DNA of 61,081 nucleotides from Flavobacteriales bacterium (GTDB lineage: Bacteria > Bacteroidota > Bacteroidia > Flavobacteriales > Flavobacteriaceae): positions 1 through 61,081 of the forward strand of contig SGZE01000003.1 in assembly GCA_004214015.1 (NCBI GenBank). The letters run 5' to 3'. Shown piece by piece: positions 19,459 to 30,523 of this stretch. Every line of letters begins with the position of its first letter. Position 1 is the stretch's first letter. The translations under genes were made by a program, and so were the position numbers. A model generated the notes under the pieces. That model was not told the origin of the DNA, searched no databases, and saw only the letters and a list, made by a program, of their open reading frames with translations.

Positions 19459-21276
19459 ATGAATTATTTCACAAGAGTATTAAAATATGGTATTGATTAC
19501 TCCTACTTTGGATTACTGAACATATTATTCAATATTCTTTATGCAATTTTTAGTGCTCTAGCTTTTGTTTCATTTATTCCAATGCTAGACGTATTATTCA
19601 AACAAACTGAAATAGTCTACACAAAACCTGAATATACAGGAATTGGAAACATAAGAGAATATCTAGAAAGTTACTTTAACTATTATCTATCTAATCAACT
19701 AGAAACAGATGTTTCATCAACACTTATTATAGTTGTAGGAATAGTTGTTTTCTTCTTTTTAATGAAGAACATATTTAATTATTTAGCCTTATATAATATA
19801 ACGTTTGTAAAAAATGGACTTCTGAAAAATCTTAGAGAAAATCTATATTCTAAAGTATTAAATATGCCAATTTCATATTTTCTAAATAAGAAAAAAGGAG
19901 ATTTAATGTCCAGAATAACTGCTGATATTCTCGAGATTCAAACATCATATTTATCAATTTTAGAATTGATGGTAAGAGAACCACTAACTATATTATTTAC
20001 ATTAATTGTAATGTTTACAATTAGTCCAAGATTAACATTATTTGTGACTCTATTTATTCCTATATCAGGTTTTATAATTTCAATTATAGGAAAAAAACTT
20101 AGAAAAGATTCTAAGGAGGTTCAGCAACAACAAAGTAATTTTTTGTCAATAATAGATGAAACTATTAGTGGGCAAAAAGTTATTAAATCATTCCTTTCAG
20201 AATCATTTTTTCTTGATAAGTTTAAAAGTATAAATAGTTTACTTTTCAAATTTTCAAACAAAGTAATTAATAGAAAGAATTTAGCTGGTCCATTTAGTGA
20301 GTTCATGGGAATTCTAGTTATAGGAGTTTTATTGTGGTTTGGAGGCAAAATGGTTTTAATCAGCGAAACTATTTCAGGTACAACTTTTATTGTATTTATG
20401 GGGTTGGCATATAACATTTTAACTCCAGCAAAAAATCTCAGTAAGTCATTTTATAGTATAAAAAAAGGGAATGCTGCAGCTGAAAGAGTATTTGAAATCA
20501 TTGAATACAATAATGACAGAGTAGATCAAAAAAGAGATGTAGAGCTAATAAAATTTGAAAATAAAATAACTTTTGAAAATATTGAATTTAACTACGGTGA
20601 TTCAAAAATATTAGATAAAATAAGCTTTACTATAAATAAAGGAGAAAGTGTAGCATTAGTTGGATCCTCAGGAAGTGGAAAAACAACAATAGCTAATATT
20701 CTTAATGGATTCTTTAATCCCAAATCTGGTAATCTTCTAATTGATAATAATAATATATCTCAGATAACGAAAGAATCACTTTATAAAAATATATCAATTG
20801 TAACTCAGGAATCAATTTTATTTAATGATTCTATTTTAAATAATATTAAAATTGGAAATCTAGATACTAAAAAAGAGGATGTGATTAATGCAGCAAAAGA
20901 GGCTAATGCTCACGAGTTTATTGAACAACAGCTTGACGGTTATAATACTATGATTGGAGATTATGGAAATAAATTATCCGGAGGACAAAAACAAAGATTA
21001 ACTATTGCTAGAGCCATGCTAAAGAGTCCTTCAATTCTAATATTAGATGAAGCTACGTCATCATTAGATAGTAAATCTGAGAAGAAAATTCAAGATGCAA
21101 TTAATAAATTAATGCAAGGAAAGACATCTTTGATTATTGCTCATAAGTTTTCAACAATTAAGAAGTGTGATAAAATCATACTTATTGATAAAGGTAAGAT
21201 AATAGCTCAAGGAACTCATGAAGAACTTATCAACTCAAATTCTTCATATAAAAATATGAATGAGCTTCAAATCTAA
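19459..21276 (+). CDS. ABC transporter ATP-binding/permease (MsbA-like exporter)
   Basis: Walker A VGSSGSGKTT, signature LSGGQKQRL, Walker B ILILDEATSSLD, N-terminal TM domain. Confidence 0.9.
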   Translation: MNYFTRVLKYGIDYSYFGLLNILFNILYAIFSALAFVSFIPMLDVLFKQTEIVYTKPEYTGIGNIREYLESYFNYYLSNQLETDVSSTLIIVVGIVVFFFLMKNIFNYLALYNITFVKNGLLKNLRENLYSKVLNMPISYFLNKKKGDLMSRITADILEIQTSYLSILELMVREPLTILFTLIVMFTISPRLTLFVTLFIPISGFIISIIGKKLRKDSKEVQQQQSNFLSIIDETISGQKVIKSFLSESFFLDKFKSINSLLFKFSNKVINRKNLAGPFSEFMGILVIGVLLWFGGKMVLISETISGTTFIVFMGLAYNILTPAKNLSKSFYSIKKGNAAAERVFEIIEYNNDRVDQKRDVELIKFENKITFENIEFNYGDSKILDKISFTINKGESVALVGSSGSGKTTIANILNGFFNPKSGNLLIDNNNISQITKESLYKNISIVTQESILFNDSILNNIKIGNLDTKKEDVINAAKEANAHEFIEQQLDGYNTMIGDYGNKLSGGQKQRLTIARAMLKSPSILILDEATSSLDSKSEKKIQDAINKLMQGKTSLIIAHKFSTIKKCDKIILIDKGKIIAQGTHEELINSNSSYKNMNELQI

Positions 21277-21313
21277 GTCTAAATCAATTAAATTTACAGC
21301 TTAATTTTCTATA

Positions 21314-24300
21314 ATGATATTATTTTTTGGTGATCCAAAATTAAAATTATTCGCAGTTGAGATTTCTGAAAGATTATCAATTGAAAGTATAAAAAAATTA
21401 TCTTGGGTTCTTGACTCAAGTATAATTGAAGTTAAAGAAATAAAAGAAAAATTTATTGGACCTAAATCTTCGATGATAACTCCATGGAGCACTAATGCCG
21501 TTGAGATAACAAGAAATATGGGGATTGAGAATATAAATCGAATTGAGGTCTTTGTTTCTAGTGATATCTCTCAGGAATTTGATAGGATGATTCATGAAGA
21601 ATACAAGTCTCTTAATCAAAACATTTTTGAAAATAATCTTAAACCTGAAAAAGTAAAATTTATAGATGATCTCAAAAAATATAATAATGAACAAGGCCTT
21701 GCACTTGACGATTTTGAAATCTCCTATTTAGAAAATCTTTCAATAAAAATTGGAAGAAAATTAACAGATTCTGAAGTCTATGGTTTTTCTCAGGTTAACT
21801 CTGAACATTGTAGACATAAAATCTTTAATGGTCAATTTATCATTGATGGAGAAGAAAAAAATAATAGTTTATTTGAGTTAATAAAATCAACTTCTAAAAA
21901 AAATAAAAACTCTATTGTGTCTGCCTATTCTGATAATGTTGCTTTTATTGGTGGCCCTAAAATCAATCAATTTCAGCCTAAAAAGGGAGATAAGGCAAGC
22001 TATTATATCAATAAAGAAATTCAAAGTATTATCTCAGTAAAAGCTGAAACTCATAATTTCCCTACAACAGTAGAACCATATAATGGTGCTGCAACTGGAT
22101 CAGGAGGTGAAATAAGAGACCGAGCTGCTGGAGGAACAGGATCTCTTCCTTTAATAGGATCTGCAGTATACATGACTCCATATTCTAGACTAAATAATAA
22201 AAAGATATGGGAGCAAAATATTAAACAAAGAGACTGGAAGTATCAGACTCCAATCGATATTTTAATTAAGGCATCAAATGGTGCATCTGATTTTGGAAAT
22301 TGCTTTGGCCAACCACTTATTGTTGGATCTCTTTTAACTTTTGAACATGAAGAAAATAACACATTAAATTCTTATGATAAAGTAATAATGCTAGCTGGAG
22401 GTGTTGGTTATGGAGAGGAAAAACAAGCTTTTAAAGAATCTCCAAAAAAGGGAGACATTATCGTGTTACTTGGAGGTGACAATTATAGAATTGGGATGGG
22501 AGGAGCCTCTGTTTCATCGACTGATACAGGAAGCTATAATAATGCTATTGAACTTAATGCTGTTCAAAGATCAAATCCTGAAATGCAAAAAAGAGTAACA
22601 AATACTATTAGGTCTTTATTTGAAATGGATGAAAACCCAATAGTATCTATTCACGATCATGGTGCTGGAGGTCATTTAAATTGTTTTTCAGAATTGGTAG
22701 AAGATATTGGAGGTGAAATTTACTTAGATTCATTACCAATTGGTGATCCTTCTTTATCTTTTAAAGAGATTATAGGAAACGAGTCTCAGGAAAGAATTGG
22801 ACTAATAATTAAGGAAAGAGATTATGATTTGGTCAAAAGGATTGCTGACAGAGAAAGATCACCAATATATAAAGTTGGAAAAGTAACAGGGGACAATAAA
22901 TTTAAAGTAGTTGATAGAAAAAATAATATTGAGACAATAAATCTTGATTTAGATAGCCTATTTGGAGATGCACCAAAAAAAATCATAACAGATATTACTA
23001 AAACATCTATTTATAGTGATTTAGAATATGATACGAGTAAGGTTTATGAGTATGTTGAAAATGTCCTAATGCTTGAAGCAGTAGCATGTAAAGACTGGTT
23101 AACAAATAAAGTTGACAGATGTGTGACAGGACGTGTCGCACAACAACAAACTGTTGGCGAAATTCAAATACCACTTGCTAACTGTGGAGTTGTTTCATTA
23201 GATTATAATAGCTACACTGGAATAGCCTCATCAATTGGGCACTCCCCAGTTTCAGGGCTAATTGATCCAAGCGTAGGGAGTATTAATTCAATTGGAGAAT
23301 CTTTAACTAATATTTTATGGGCGCCTCTCGAAAATGGAATTAAATCAGTATCACTTTCTGCTAACTGGATGTGGCCATGTGGAAATGAAGGCGAGGACTC
23401 AAGGTTATATAAAGCTGTTGAAGCCTGCTCAGAATTTGCTATAGATTTAGGAATAAATATACCTACTGGAAAAGATTCATTATCAATGGTTCAAAAATAT
23501 GATGGTTTAAAAGTTAAATCTCCTGGGACAGTTATTATTTCAGCATCTGGTCATTGTAATGACGTTAGAAAAATTGTTAAACCAGTTTTAGATAAAAATT
23601 CAGGTGATTTATATTATGTTAATTTATCATTTGATGAATATAAATTAGGAGGTTCATCATTTGCTCAGACACTAAATAAAATTGGATCAGATTCACCAGT
23701 GATAAAAGATCCTGTTAAATTTAAAGAATCATTTAATTTAATTCAAAACCTTATTTATAAAAACAACATTCTATCTGGTCATGATATATCTTCAGGTGGT
23801 CTAATTACTTGTTTACTTGAGATGTGTTTTAGTTCAAATGATATTGGTTTAGACATCAACCTATCAAACTTAGGGTGTAGTGACTCTTCTAAATTACTAT
23901 TTTCGGAAAATTCAGGAATTATTATTCAGTCAAACAAAGATTTAGAGAAGGAGTTTTCATCCATAGATGTTAAATGTTCTAGAATAGGAAATACTAATAA
24001 TAAAGGTGTTTTAAATATTAAGAATTTTGAAAACAACTTTTCCTTTAACATAGATAATTACAGAGATATATGGTATTCTACCTCAAAAGATTTCGATTTA
24101 AAACAGACTAAAAATAATAAAGCAATCGAGAGGTTTAATAATTATAAAAATCAGCCCCTTGAATATATATTCCCTAATGGCTTTAACGGTAATAATATTT
24201 CTAATAATTCAGACAATAAAATAAAAGCAGCTATAATTAGAGAAAAAGGTAGCAATTCAGAAAGAGAAATGGCTTACATGATATCATTAGCTGGATTTGA

Positions 24301-24970
24301 TGTAAAAGATATTCATATGACTGATATAATATCAGGTGAAGAGGATCTTGAAGATATTAATTTACTAGTTGCAGTTGGAGGATTTTCAAATTCTGATGTT
24401 CTTGGATCAGCTAAAGGTTGGGCAGGATCTTTCCTCCATAATCCAATTGCTAAAAACTCTATAAATAAATTCTTTGAAAGAGATGACACTATGTCTTTAG
24501 GGGTTTGTAATGGATGTCAACTATTTATTGAGCTAGGACTTATCAATAATAACCATGCTGAAAAGCCAAAAATGATTCATAATGATTCTCAGAAATTTGA
24601 GTGTATTTTCTCAACTGTCAATATTGAGAAGTCACCATCTATAATGTTAAAGAATCTAGAAGGAAGTCGATTAGGTGTTTGGTCAGCTCATGGCGAAGGT
24701 AAGTTCGTATTTCCATACGAAGAGAAAAAATACTCTATTGCTGGCAAGTATTCATATGATTCTTACCCTGCAAATCCTAATGGATCAAATTTCAATACTG
24801 CTATGCTTGTTTCAGATAACGGAAGACACCTAGTTATGATGCCTCATATTGAAAGATCATTACATCCGCATAATTGGGCACATTATCCTGAAGACAGAAA
24901 TGATAAGTACACACCTTGGGTAAAGGTTTTTAATAATAGCTATGAATGGCTTAAAAGTAAGATCTATTAA
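21314..24970 (+). CDS. purL: Phosphoribosylformylglycinamidine synthase
   Basis: 1218 aa; VNSEHCRHKIFNG, KAETHNFPTTVEPYNGAATGSGGEIRD, C-terminal class I GATase GVCNGCQLF. Confidence 0.95.
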   Translation: MILFFGDPKLKLFAVEISERLSIESIKKLSWVLDSSIIEVKEIKEKFIGPKSSMITPWSTNAVEITRNMGIENINRIEVFVSSDISQEFDRMIHEEYKSLNQNIFENNLKPEKVKFIDDLKKYNNEQGLALDDFEISYLENLSIKIGRKLTDSEVYGFSQVNSEHCRHKIFNGQFIIDGEEKNNSLFELIKSTSKKNKNSIVSAYSDNVAFIGGPKINQFQPKKGDKASYYINKEIQSIISVKAETHNFPTTVEPYNGAATGSGGEIRDRAAGGTGSLPLIGSAVYMTPYSRLNNKKIWEQNIKQRDWKYQTPIDILIKASNGASDFGNCFGQPLIVGSLLTFEHEENNTLNSYDKVIMLAGGVGYGEEKQAFKESPKKGDIIVLLGGDNYRIGMGGASVSSTDTGSYNNAIELNAVQRSNPEMQKRVTNTIRSLFEMDENPIVSIHDHGAGGHLNCFSELVEDIGGEIYLDSLPIGDPSLSFKEIIGNESQERIGLIIKERDYDLVKRIADRERSPIYKVGKVTGDNKFKVVDRKNNIETINLDLDSLFGDAPKKIITDITKTSIYSDLEYDTSKVYEYVENVLMLEAVACKDWLTNKVDRCVTGRVAQQQTVGEIQIPLANCGVVSLDYNSYTGIASSIGHSPVSGLIDPSVGSINSIGESLTNILWAPLENGIKSVSLSANWMWPCGNEGEDSRLYKAVEACSEFAIDLGINIPTGKDSLSMVQKYDGLKVKSPGTVIISASGHCNDVRKIVKPVLDKNSGDLYYVNLSFDEYKLGGSSFAQTLNKIGSDSPVIKDPVKFKESFNLIQNLIYKNNILSGHDISSGGLITCLLEMCFSSNDIGLDINLSNLGCSDSSKLLFSENSGIIIQSNKDLEKEFSSIDVKCSRIGNTNNKGVLNIKNFENNFSFNIDNYRDIWYSTSKDFDLKQTKNNKAIERFNNYKNQPLEYIFPNGFNGNNISNNSDNKIKAAIIREKGSNSEREMAYMISLAGFDVKDIHMTDIISGEEDLEDINLLVAVGGFSNSDVLGSAKGWAGSFLHNPIAKNSINKFFERDDTMSLGVCNGCQLFIELGLINNNHAEKPKMIHNDSQKFECIFSTVNIEKSPSIMLKNLEGSRLGVWSAHGEGKFVFPYEEKKYSIAGKYSYDSYPANPNGSNFNTAMLVSDNGRHLVMMPHIERSLHPHNWAHYPEDRNDKYTPWVKVFNNSYEWLKSKIY

Positions 24971-25139
24971 TAATCTTTAATAAATTATTTTTATCTGAAT
25001 AGACATAGTTGTTTAAACATTACAATCTTCTTATAATCAATTACTTAATTTAAATAAAATAATTTGAGTATTGTAAATAATTTCAATATTAAAAAAGTGT
25101 GATTTTTAAAAAAACGAAATTTATTTGAAATAAAAAATT

Positions 25140-26930
25140 ATGCCTACAGACAATAAAATTAGATTAAAAGGTGGAGAATTTCTTCTAAAAGAAACTTTAT
25201 CCAATGATGTTTTTACTCCCGAAGATTTTTCAGAAGAACAACTAATGATGAAAGAAACAATAGTTGATTTCATGGATAGAGAAATATGGCCTGATAAAAT
25301 GAAGTATGAAGAGAAGAATTATGATTTGACAGTTCAAGCAATGAAAAAAATTGGAGATCTTGGACTATTGGGTGTTACTTTAGAGGAGAAATACGGAGGA
25401 ATGGGTATGGATTTTGTATCTACGATGCTTGCAGTTGACTATGTATCAGGCACATCCGGATCAGTAGCTACAGCTTATGGAGCTCATACAGGTATTGCAA
25501 TTTTACCGATCTATTTATTCGGTAATGAAGATCAAAAACAAAAATATTTACCTAAACTTGCCTCAGGTGAATGGTTTGGATCCTACTGTCTAACAGAACC
25601 TACAGCTGGATCTGATGCAAATTCTGGCAAAACCAAGGCAGTTCTTAGTGATGATGGCACACATTATAAAATATCAGGTCAAAAAATGTGGATTTCAAAC
25701 GCAGGTTTTGCAGAAATATTTATTGTTTTTGCTAGAATTGAAGATGATAAAAATATAACAGCATTTATTGTCCCTAATGATTCTAATAACGGTATAAAAC
25801 TTGGAGAAGAAGAAAAAAAACTAGGTATACACTCTTCCTCCACTAGACAGGTATTTTTTACAGAAACAAAAGTGCCAGTAGAAAATTTACTCGGAGAAAG
25901 AAATGGGGGTTTTAAGATAGCTATGAATGCTCTAAATGTAGGAAGGATTAAATTAGGTGGTGCAAATCTTGATGGACAAAGAAGATCAATTTCTATTTCA
26001 ACTGATTATGCAAATAACAGAGTTCAATTCAAGCAACCAATTTCAAATTTTGGTGCAATAAAAGAAAAATTAGCTACTATGGCTACATCTTGTTATGCTG
26101 GTGAATCAGCATGCTATAGAGCTGCAAGTGATGTTCAGTCAAAAATGGATGAATACCAATCTAATGGGTTAAGCAAAGCAGAATCTGAACTTAAAGGTGT
26201 TGAAGAATTTGCTTTAGAATGTTCAATTTTAAAAGTAGCTATTTCAGAAGATATGCAAAATTGCGCAGATGAAGGAATACAAATCTTTGGTGGAATGGGT
26301 TTTTCTGCTGAGGCACCAATTGAAAGCGCATGGAGAGACTCTAGAATTGGCAGGATATATGAAGGTACAAATGAGATAAACAGAATGCTTATTATAGGAA
26401 TGTTACTTAAAAAAGCAATGAAAGGAAATCTTGATATAATGACACCTTATCAAGATATTTTAAATAAAAAACCTCTATCTATTAACGAAACTTCAGAAGT
26501 ATTGAAAGATGAGACTATTTTAGTTGAAAATATTAAAAGAATTTTTTTACTATTATTAGGTAAAGCATTTGAGAAATATGGTCCAGAAATTGATAAAAAC
26601 CAGCAAGTTCTTTTAAGTTTATCTGACCTAGCAATTGAAGCTTATTTATCTGAATCTACTTTAAAAAGAACTATTAAAAATATTGAAAGAAGTTCAGAGA
26701 AAGATCAATCTGATCAAATAAATATGACTAGATTATATATTTATGAAGCCACTCAAATAGTACAAAAAAAATCAAGAGATGTTATAAACAGTATAATTGA
26801 TAGTCAAAATCAAGACGATCTTTATTCATCAATTATAGAAAAACTACAATACTCTAAAAATCCAAATGTTTTTGATTTAAAAACAAGAATTGCTAATAAA
26901 ATAATATCAGAAAATAAATACTGTTTCTAG
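25140..26930 (+). CDS. Acyl-CoA dehydrogenase family protein
   Basis: YCLTEPTAGSDA, GQKMWISNAGFAEIFIVFA, FGGMGFSAEAPIESAWRDSRIGRIYEGTNEINRMLI. Confidence 0.95.
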   Translation: MPTDNKIRLKGGEFLLKETLSNDVFTPEDFSEEQLMMKETIVDFMDREIWPDKMKYEEKNYDLTVQAMKKIGDLGLLGVTLEEKYGGMGMDFVSTMLAVDYVSGTSGSVATAYGAHTGIAILPIYLFGNEDQKQKYLPKLASGEWFGSYCLTEPTAGSDANSGKTKAVLSDDGTHYKISGQKMWISNAGFAEIFIVFARIEDDKNITAFIVPNDSNNGIKLGEEEKKLGIHSSSTRQVFFTETKVPVENLLGERNGGFKIAMNALNVGRIKLGGANLDGQRRSISISTDYANNRVQFKQPISNFGAIKEKLATMATSCYAGESACYRAASDVQSKMDEYQSNGLSKAESELKGVEEFALECSILKVAISEDMQNCADEGIQIFGGMGFSAEAPIESAWRDSRIGRIYEGTNEINRMLIIGMLLKKAMKGNLDIMTPYQDILNKKPLSINETSEVLKDETILVENIKRIFLLLLGKAFEKYGPEIDKNQQVLLSLSDLAIEAYLSESTLKRTIKNIERSSEKDQSDQINMTRLYIYEATQIVQKKSRDVINSIIDSQNQDDLYSSIIEKLQYSKNPNVFDLKTRIANKIISENKYCF

Positions 26931-28270
26931 TGAATAAATTATTCAATTATATCGTATTATCACTCATTATTTGGTTGCCAAGTATAAATGCACAAGATTC
27001 AATGCTCTATGATATAATTGATGAAGTTTCATCTAAAAGAATAGAAAAAGATATTACTAAATTAGTTTCCTTTGGGACAAGACATTCATTAAGCGATACA
27101 TTATCCAAAACAAGAGGAATAGGAGCTGCCAGAAGATGGATTAAAAAAGAATTTGAGGCAATTTCTAGCGAATGTAACAACTGTTTAGAAGTTTTCTACG
27201 AAAAAAGCTATGTTACGGAAGGGGATAGAATTATTTTTCCAACTTGGATTTATAATGTGATTGCCATACAAAGAGGTACAAAAAACCCCAATAGGTTTAT
27301 TATAATGAGTGGAGATATTGATTCCAGAATATCAGACCCAACTAATTATAAAGATGATTCGCCTGGTGCAAATGATAATGCTAGTGGAATGGCTGGTACA
27401 ATTGAAGCAGCCAGAATTTTATCTAACTATAAATTTGAAAATAGTATTATCTATGCTGGATTAAGCGGAGAAGAACAAGGATTATTTGGAGGTAGAAGCC
27501 TAGCAAAATATGCCAAGAAAAATGATTGGGATGTTATAGGGATTCTAAATAACGACATGATTGGAAATATAGAAGGTGTAGATGGCGTAATTGATAATAG
27601 AAGTTTTAGAATTTTTTCAGAGCCATTTTTTTTCAACTCAAAATATTCTAGTGACTTGAATATGAGAACAGGTGGTGGAGAAAATGATGGAGCTTCAAGA
27701 CAATTAGCAAGACATGTTCATAAAACAGTTAAAAAATTGATGCCTGAACTAAATCCCATAATGATCTACAGATTGGATAGATTTGGAAGAGGAGGTCACC
27801 ACAGACCTTTTAACGATGAAGGCATTGCAGGAATTAGAATTATGGAAGCTCATGAAAATTATAATCGACAGCATAATGATATCCGTATTGAAAATGGAAT
27901 AAAATATGGGGATGTTTTATCAGGCGTAAATTTTGATTATGCAGCTAAATTAACTGCAGTTAATGCAATTTCATTAGCAACCCTTGCATCCTCACCTAGA
28001 CCTCCAAAAAATATAAAGATTGGAGGGATTGTGGAACCAAGTGTTAAATTTAGATGGGAACATCCAGATGACAAATCCATAAAAGGATACAAAATCTATT
28101 GGAGAGAAACGACCTCATCAACATGGGATAATAGTAGGTTAATAGATAAAATTGACAATTATACTCTTGAAGGTATTGTTATTGACAACTTTATTTTTGG
28201 AATCTCAACAGTTAACAAAAAAGGCTTTGAAAGTCTAGTGTCTTTTCCACAAGGAACTTTTAGAGATTAA
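26930..28270 (+). CDS. M28 family peptidase with C-terminal fibronectin III-like region; GTG start overlapping the upstream stop
   Basis: MSGDIDSR, PGANDNASGMAG, AGLSGEEQGLFGGRSLA, NNDMIGN. Confidence 0.85.
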   Translation: MNKLFNYIVLSLIIWLPSINAQDSMLYDIIDEVSSKRIEKDITKLVSFGTRHSLSDTLSKTRGIGAARRWIKKEFEAISSECNNCLEVFYEKSYVTEGDRIIFPTWIYNVIAIQRGTKNPNRFIIMSGDIDSRISDPTNYKDDSPGANDNASGMAGTIEAARILSNYKFENSIIYAGLSGEEQGLFGGRSLAKYAKKNDWDVIGILNNDMIGNIEGVDGVIDNRSFRIFSEPFFFNSKYSSDLNMRTGGGENDGASRQLARHVHKTVKKLMPELNPIMIYRLDRFGRGGHHRPFNDEGIAGIRIMEAHENYNRQHNDIRIENGIKYGDVLSGVNFDYAAKLTAVNAISLATLASSPRPPKNIKIGGIVEPSVKFRWEHPDDKSIKGYKIYWRETTSSTWDNSRLIDKIDNYTLEGIVIDNFIFGISTVNKKGFESLVSFPQGTFRD

Positions 28271-29248
28271 TCAAATAAAACCTTTTTCTTTCATCCAGTC
28301 ATCATTGTAAATTTTGCCAATGTATCTACTTCCAGAATCATGAAGAAGTGCAACAACAACTTCATTCTTCTTAAAATTATCTTTCAGTTGAAGCAAACCC
28401 GCAATTGCTGCACCACAAGAGTTACCAGCGAAAATACCTTCTTCTCTAGCTAACTTTCTTGTATAAAGGGCAGCATCTTTATCAGTAACTTTTTCAAAAT
28501 GATCAATTACATCAAAATCAACATTTTTAGGAAGAATATCTTCTCCTATTCCCTCAGTTGAGTAAGGATATATTTCATTTTCATCAAAAATTCCTGTTTC
28601 ATGATATTTCTTAAAAACTGAACCATAAGTATCAATTCCCCAAATTTTCACACTGGGCTTTTTTTCTTTTAAAAATTTTCCAACACCAGAAATTGTCCCT
28701 CCAGTTCCAACACCTACTACAAAATGATCAATTTTACCATCAGTTTGTTCCCAAATCTCAGGACCTGTTGATTCATAATGAGCAATTGAATTAGAAGGAT
28801 TGTCATATTGATTAACATACCATGAATTATTTGTTTCTTCAGATATTCTTTTTGAAACAGAATAATATGATCTAGGATCACTTGCTTCTACATTAGTTGG
28901 ACAAACTATAACTTCAGCTCCCATTGCTCTTAAAACATCAAACTTTTCTTTTGATTGCTTGTCATTAGATACACATATTAAATTATATCCTTTAATTATA
29001 GCTGCTAAAGCAAGACCCATACCTGTATTACCAGAGGTTCCCTCTACTATTGTTCCACCAGGCTTAATTCTTCCATCTTTTTCAGCATCTTCAATCATTT
29101 TCACAGCCATTCTATCTTTTACTGAATTACCAGGATTAAAACTCTCTACCTTAACAAATACATCAGAATTAACTGATTCAGTAGTTTTATTCAGTTTGAT
29201 TAACGGGGTATTACCTATAGTCTCTAAAATGTTTTTAAAATATTGCAT
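28271..29248 (-). CDS. Cysteine synthase / cystathionine beta-synthase family PLP enzyme
   Basis: IGNTPLIKLN, NPGNSVKDRMA, VEGTSGNTGMGLA, VGTGGTISG. Confidence 0.9.
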   Translation of the reverse strand: MQYFKNILETIGNTPLIKLNKTTESVNSDVFVKVESFNPGNSVKDRMAVKMIEDAEKDGRIKPGGTIVEGTSGNTGMGLALAAIIKGYNLICVSNDKQSKEKFDVLRAMGAEVIVCPTNVEASDPRSYYSVSKRISEETNNSWYVNQYDNPSNSIAHYESTGPEIWEQTDGKIDHFVVGVGTGGTISGVGKFLKEKKPSVKIWGIDTYGSVFKKYHETGIFDENEIYPYSTEGIGEDILPKNVDFDVIDHFEKVTDKDAALYTRKLAREEGIFAGNSCGAAIAGLLQLKDNFKKNEVVVALLHDSGSRYIGKIYNDDWMKEKGFI

Positions 29249-30523
29249 CTATGAATTTATATTAAGCTTTGGAGTAAATTTTGTTATTGAAACAAATGTA
29301 ATTGATAATACTATAAAACTAATAAATGCAAAAATAAGATTCAAAGAAATTATAAACATAGGTTCTAAAATAAAAGGTATTGATTCTACATAGTAATCAC
29401 TTGGATTTAACTTTATAAAACCATAACTATTCTGAATTATTGATACTGATAAAAATAAAATATTTGCAGGAATCATTCCTTTTAAAATAATTTCAATTCC
29501 CTGATATATAAATATTTTACTTAATGATTTATTTGTTGAACCCATCGAGGACATAATACCAATCATTTTTATCCTTTCAAAAATCAAGATAAATAGTGAA
29601 ATAATTACACTAATAATTGCAACTAAAATCATTAATGAAGTGATTAAAATTATATTAAAATCAAAAATTGAAATCCAATTGAAAATATTATCATATTTTG
29701 AATTTATAGATTTAATAGACAAGTTGTTTTTTTGAAAGGATTTAAGAGAAGATATTGACTGCTCAATACTTGAGATTTTTGATTTTTCATTAATTGATAT
29801 CTCGATACTAGCATACTCATTATTATTCCATTTAAAAATATTCTGAAGTGTTTGTGAATTTCCTATTACATAATTATTATCAAAATCAGGAAAATCTGTA
29901 TTAAAGATGTGAGTAACAGTAAAAGATCTTAAATTAGGTATACGTTGGTTATTATCGATTTGAAAATAAAGAGTAAGATTTTGTCCAACTGTTATTCCTA
30001 ACTTATCAGATAAAGATTTTGAAATTATAATCTCCTTACTTGTAAGATTATTTAAAGTGTTTGAACCTAAAATAAATTTATTAAAATTTTCAAAGCTATA
30101 ACCATCATTGACACCTCTAAAAATAACAGTTTCAAAAGAATTATTCTTTGAAATCAAGGTGGGTTTTTCAATTATATTTTCAAATTTAAGATCAGGAAAT
30201 ACAGTTTTTATTTCACTATCTACTAATTGAAAATTATTAATTTTTTCTGATGCAATTCCACGAGAATTATTTTCATATGTTGAAATAGTTATATCAGGGC
30301 TAAGACTATATAATTTTTCTTTTATTGATGACTGAAGTCCTCTACCAATAGAAACAGCAGATAGGGAAACAAATACTCCAAGGAAAACTGAAACAATTGC
30401 AATTTTTATTATACGAGATGATATATTACTTTTATCATTACTAGATCTTAATTTTCTGTATATGAAAAAAGGTAAATTCAAATTAAATATTTTACTCAAA
30501 AATACACTTTTATTTATTCTCAT
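29249..30523 (-). CDS. ABC transporter permease, FtsX/LolC-LolE-like
   Basis: Start region FFIYRKLRSS, four TM segments, FtsX-like C-terminal domain (IGIMSSMGSTNKSLSKIFIYQG). Confidence 0.85.
   Translation of the reverse strand: MRINKSVFLSKIFNLNLPFFIYRKLRSSNDKSNISSRIIKIAIVSVFLGVFVSLSAVSIGRGLQSSIKEKLYSLSPDITISTYENNSRGIASEKINNFQLVDSEIKTVFPDLKFENIIEKPTLISKNNSFETVIFRGVNDGYSFENFNKFILGSNTLNNLTSKEIIISKSLSDKLGITVGQNLTLYFQIDNNQRIPNLRSFTVTHIFNTDFPDFDNNYVIGNSQTLQNIFKWNNNEYASIEISINEKSKISSIEQSISSLKSFQKNNLSIKSINSKYDNIFNWISIFDFNIILITSLMILVAIISVIISLFILIFERIKMIGIMSSMGSTNKSLSKIFIYQGIEIILKGMIPANILFLSVSIIQNSYGFIKLNPSDYYVESIPFILEPMFIISLNLIFAFISFIVLSITFVSITKFTPKLNINS

Noticed and set aside
20121-20417. Minus-strand 98-aa ORF inside the ABC exporter
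   Set aside because: Antisense of a conserved TM domain; no recognisable motif.
24971-25139. 169-bp AT-rich gap between purL and the acyl-CoA dehydrogenase gene, considered as an ncRNA or riboswitch
   Set aside because: No stable hairpin, conserved riboswitch core or ORF seen; only generic AT-rich sequence.
28959-29393. Plus-strand 144-aa ORF spanning the cysK-like start and the permease end
   Set aside because: Antisense to two conserved genes; low-complexity hydrophobic translation.
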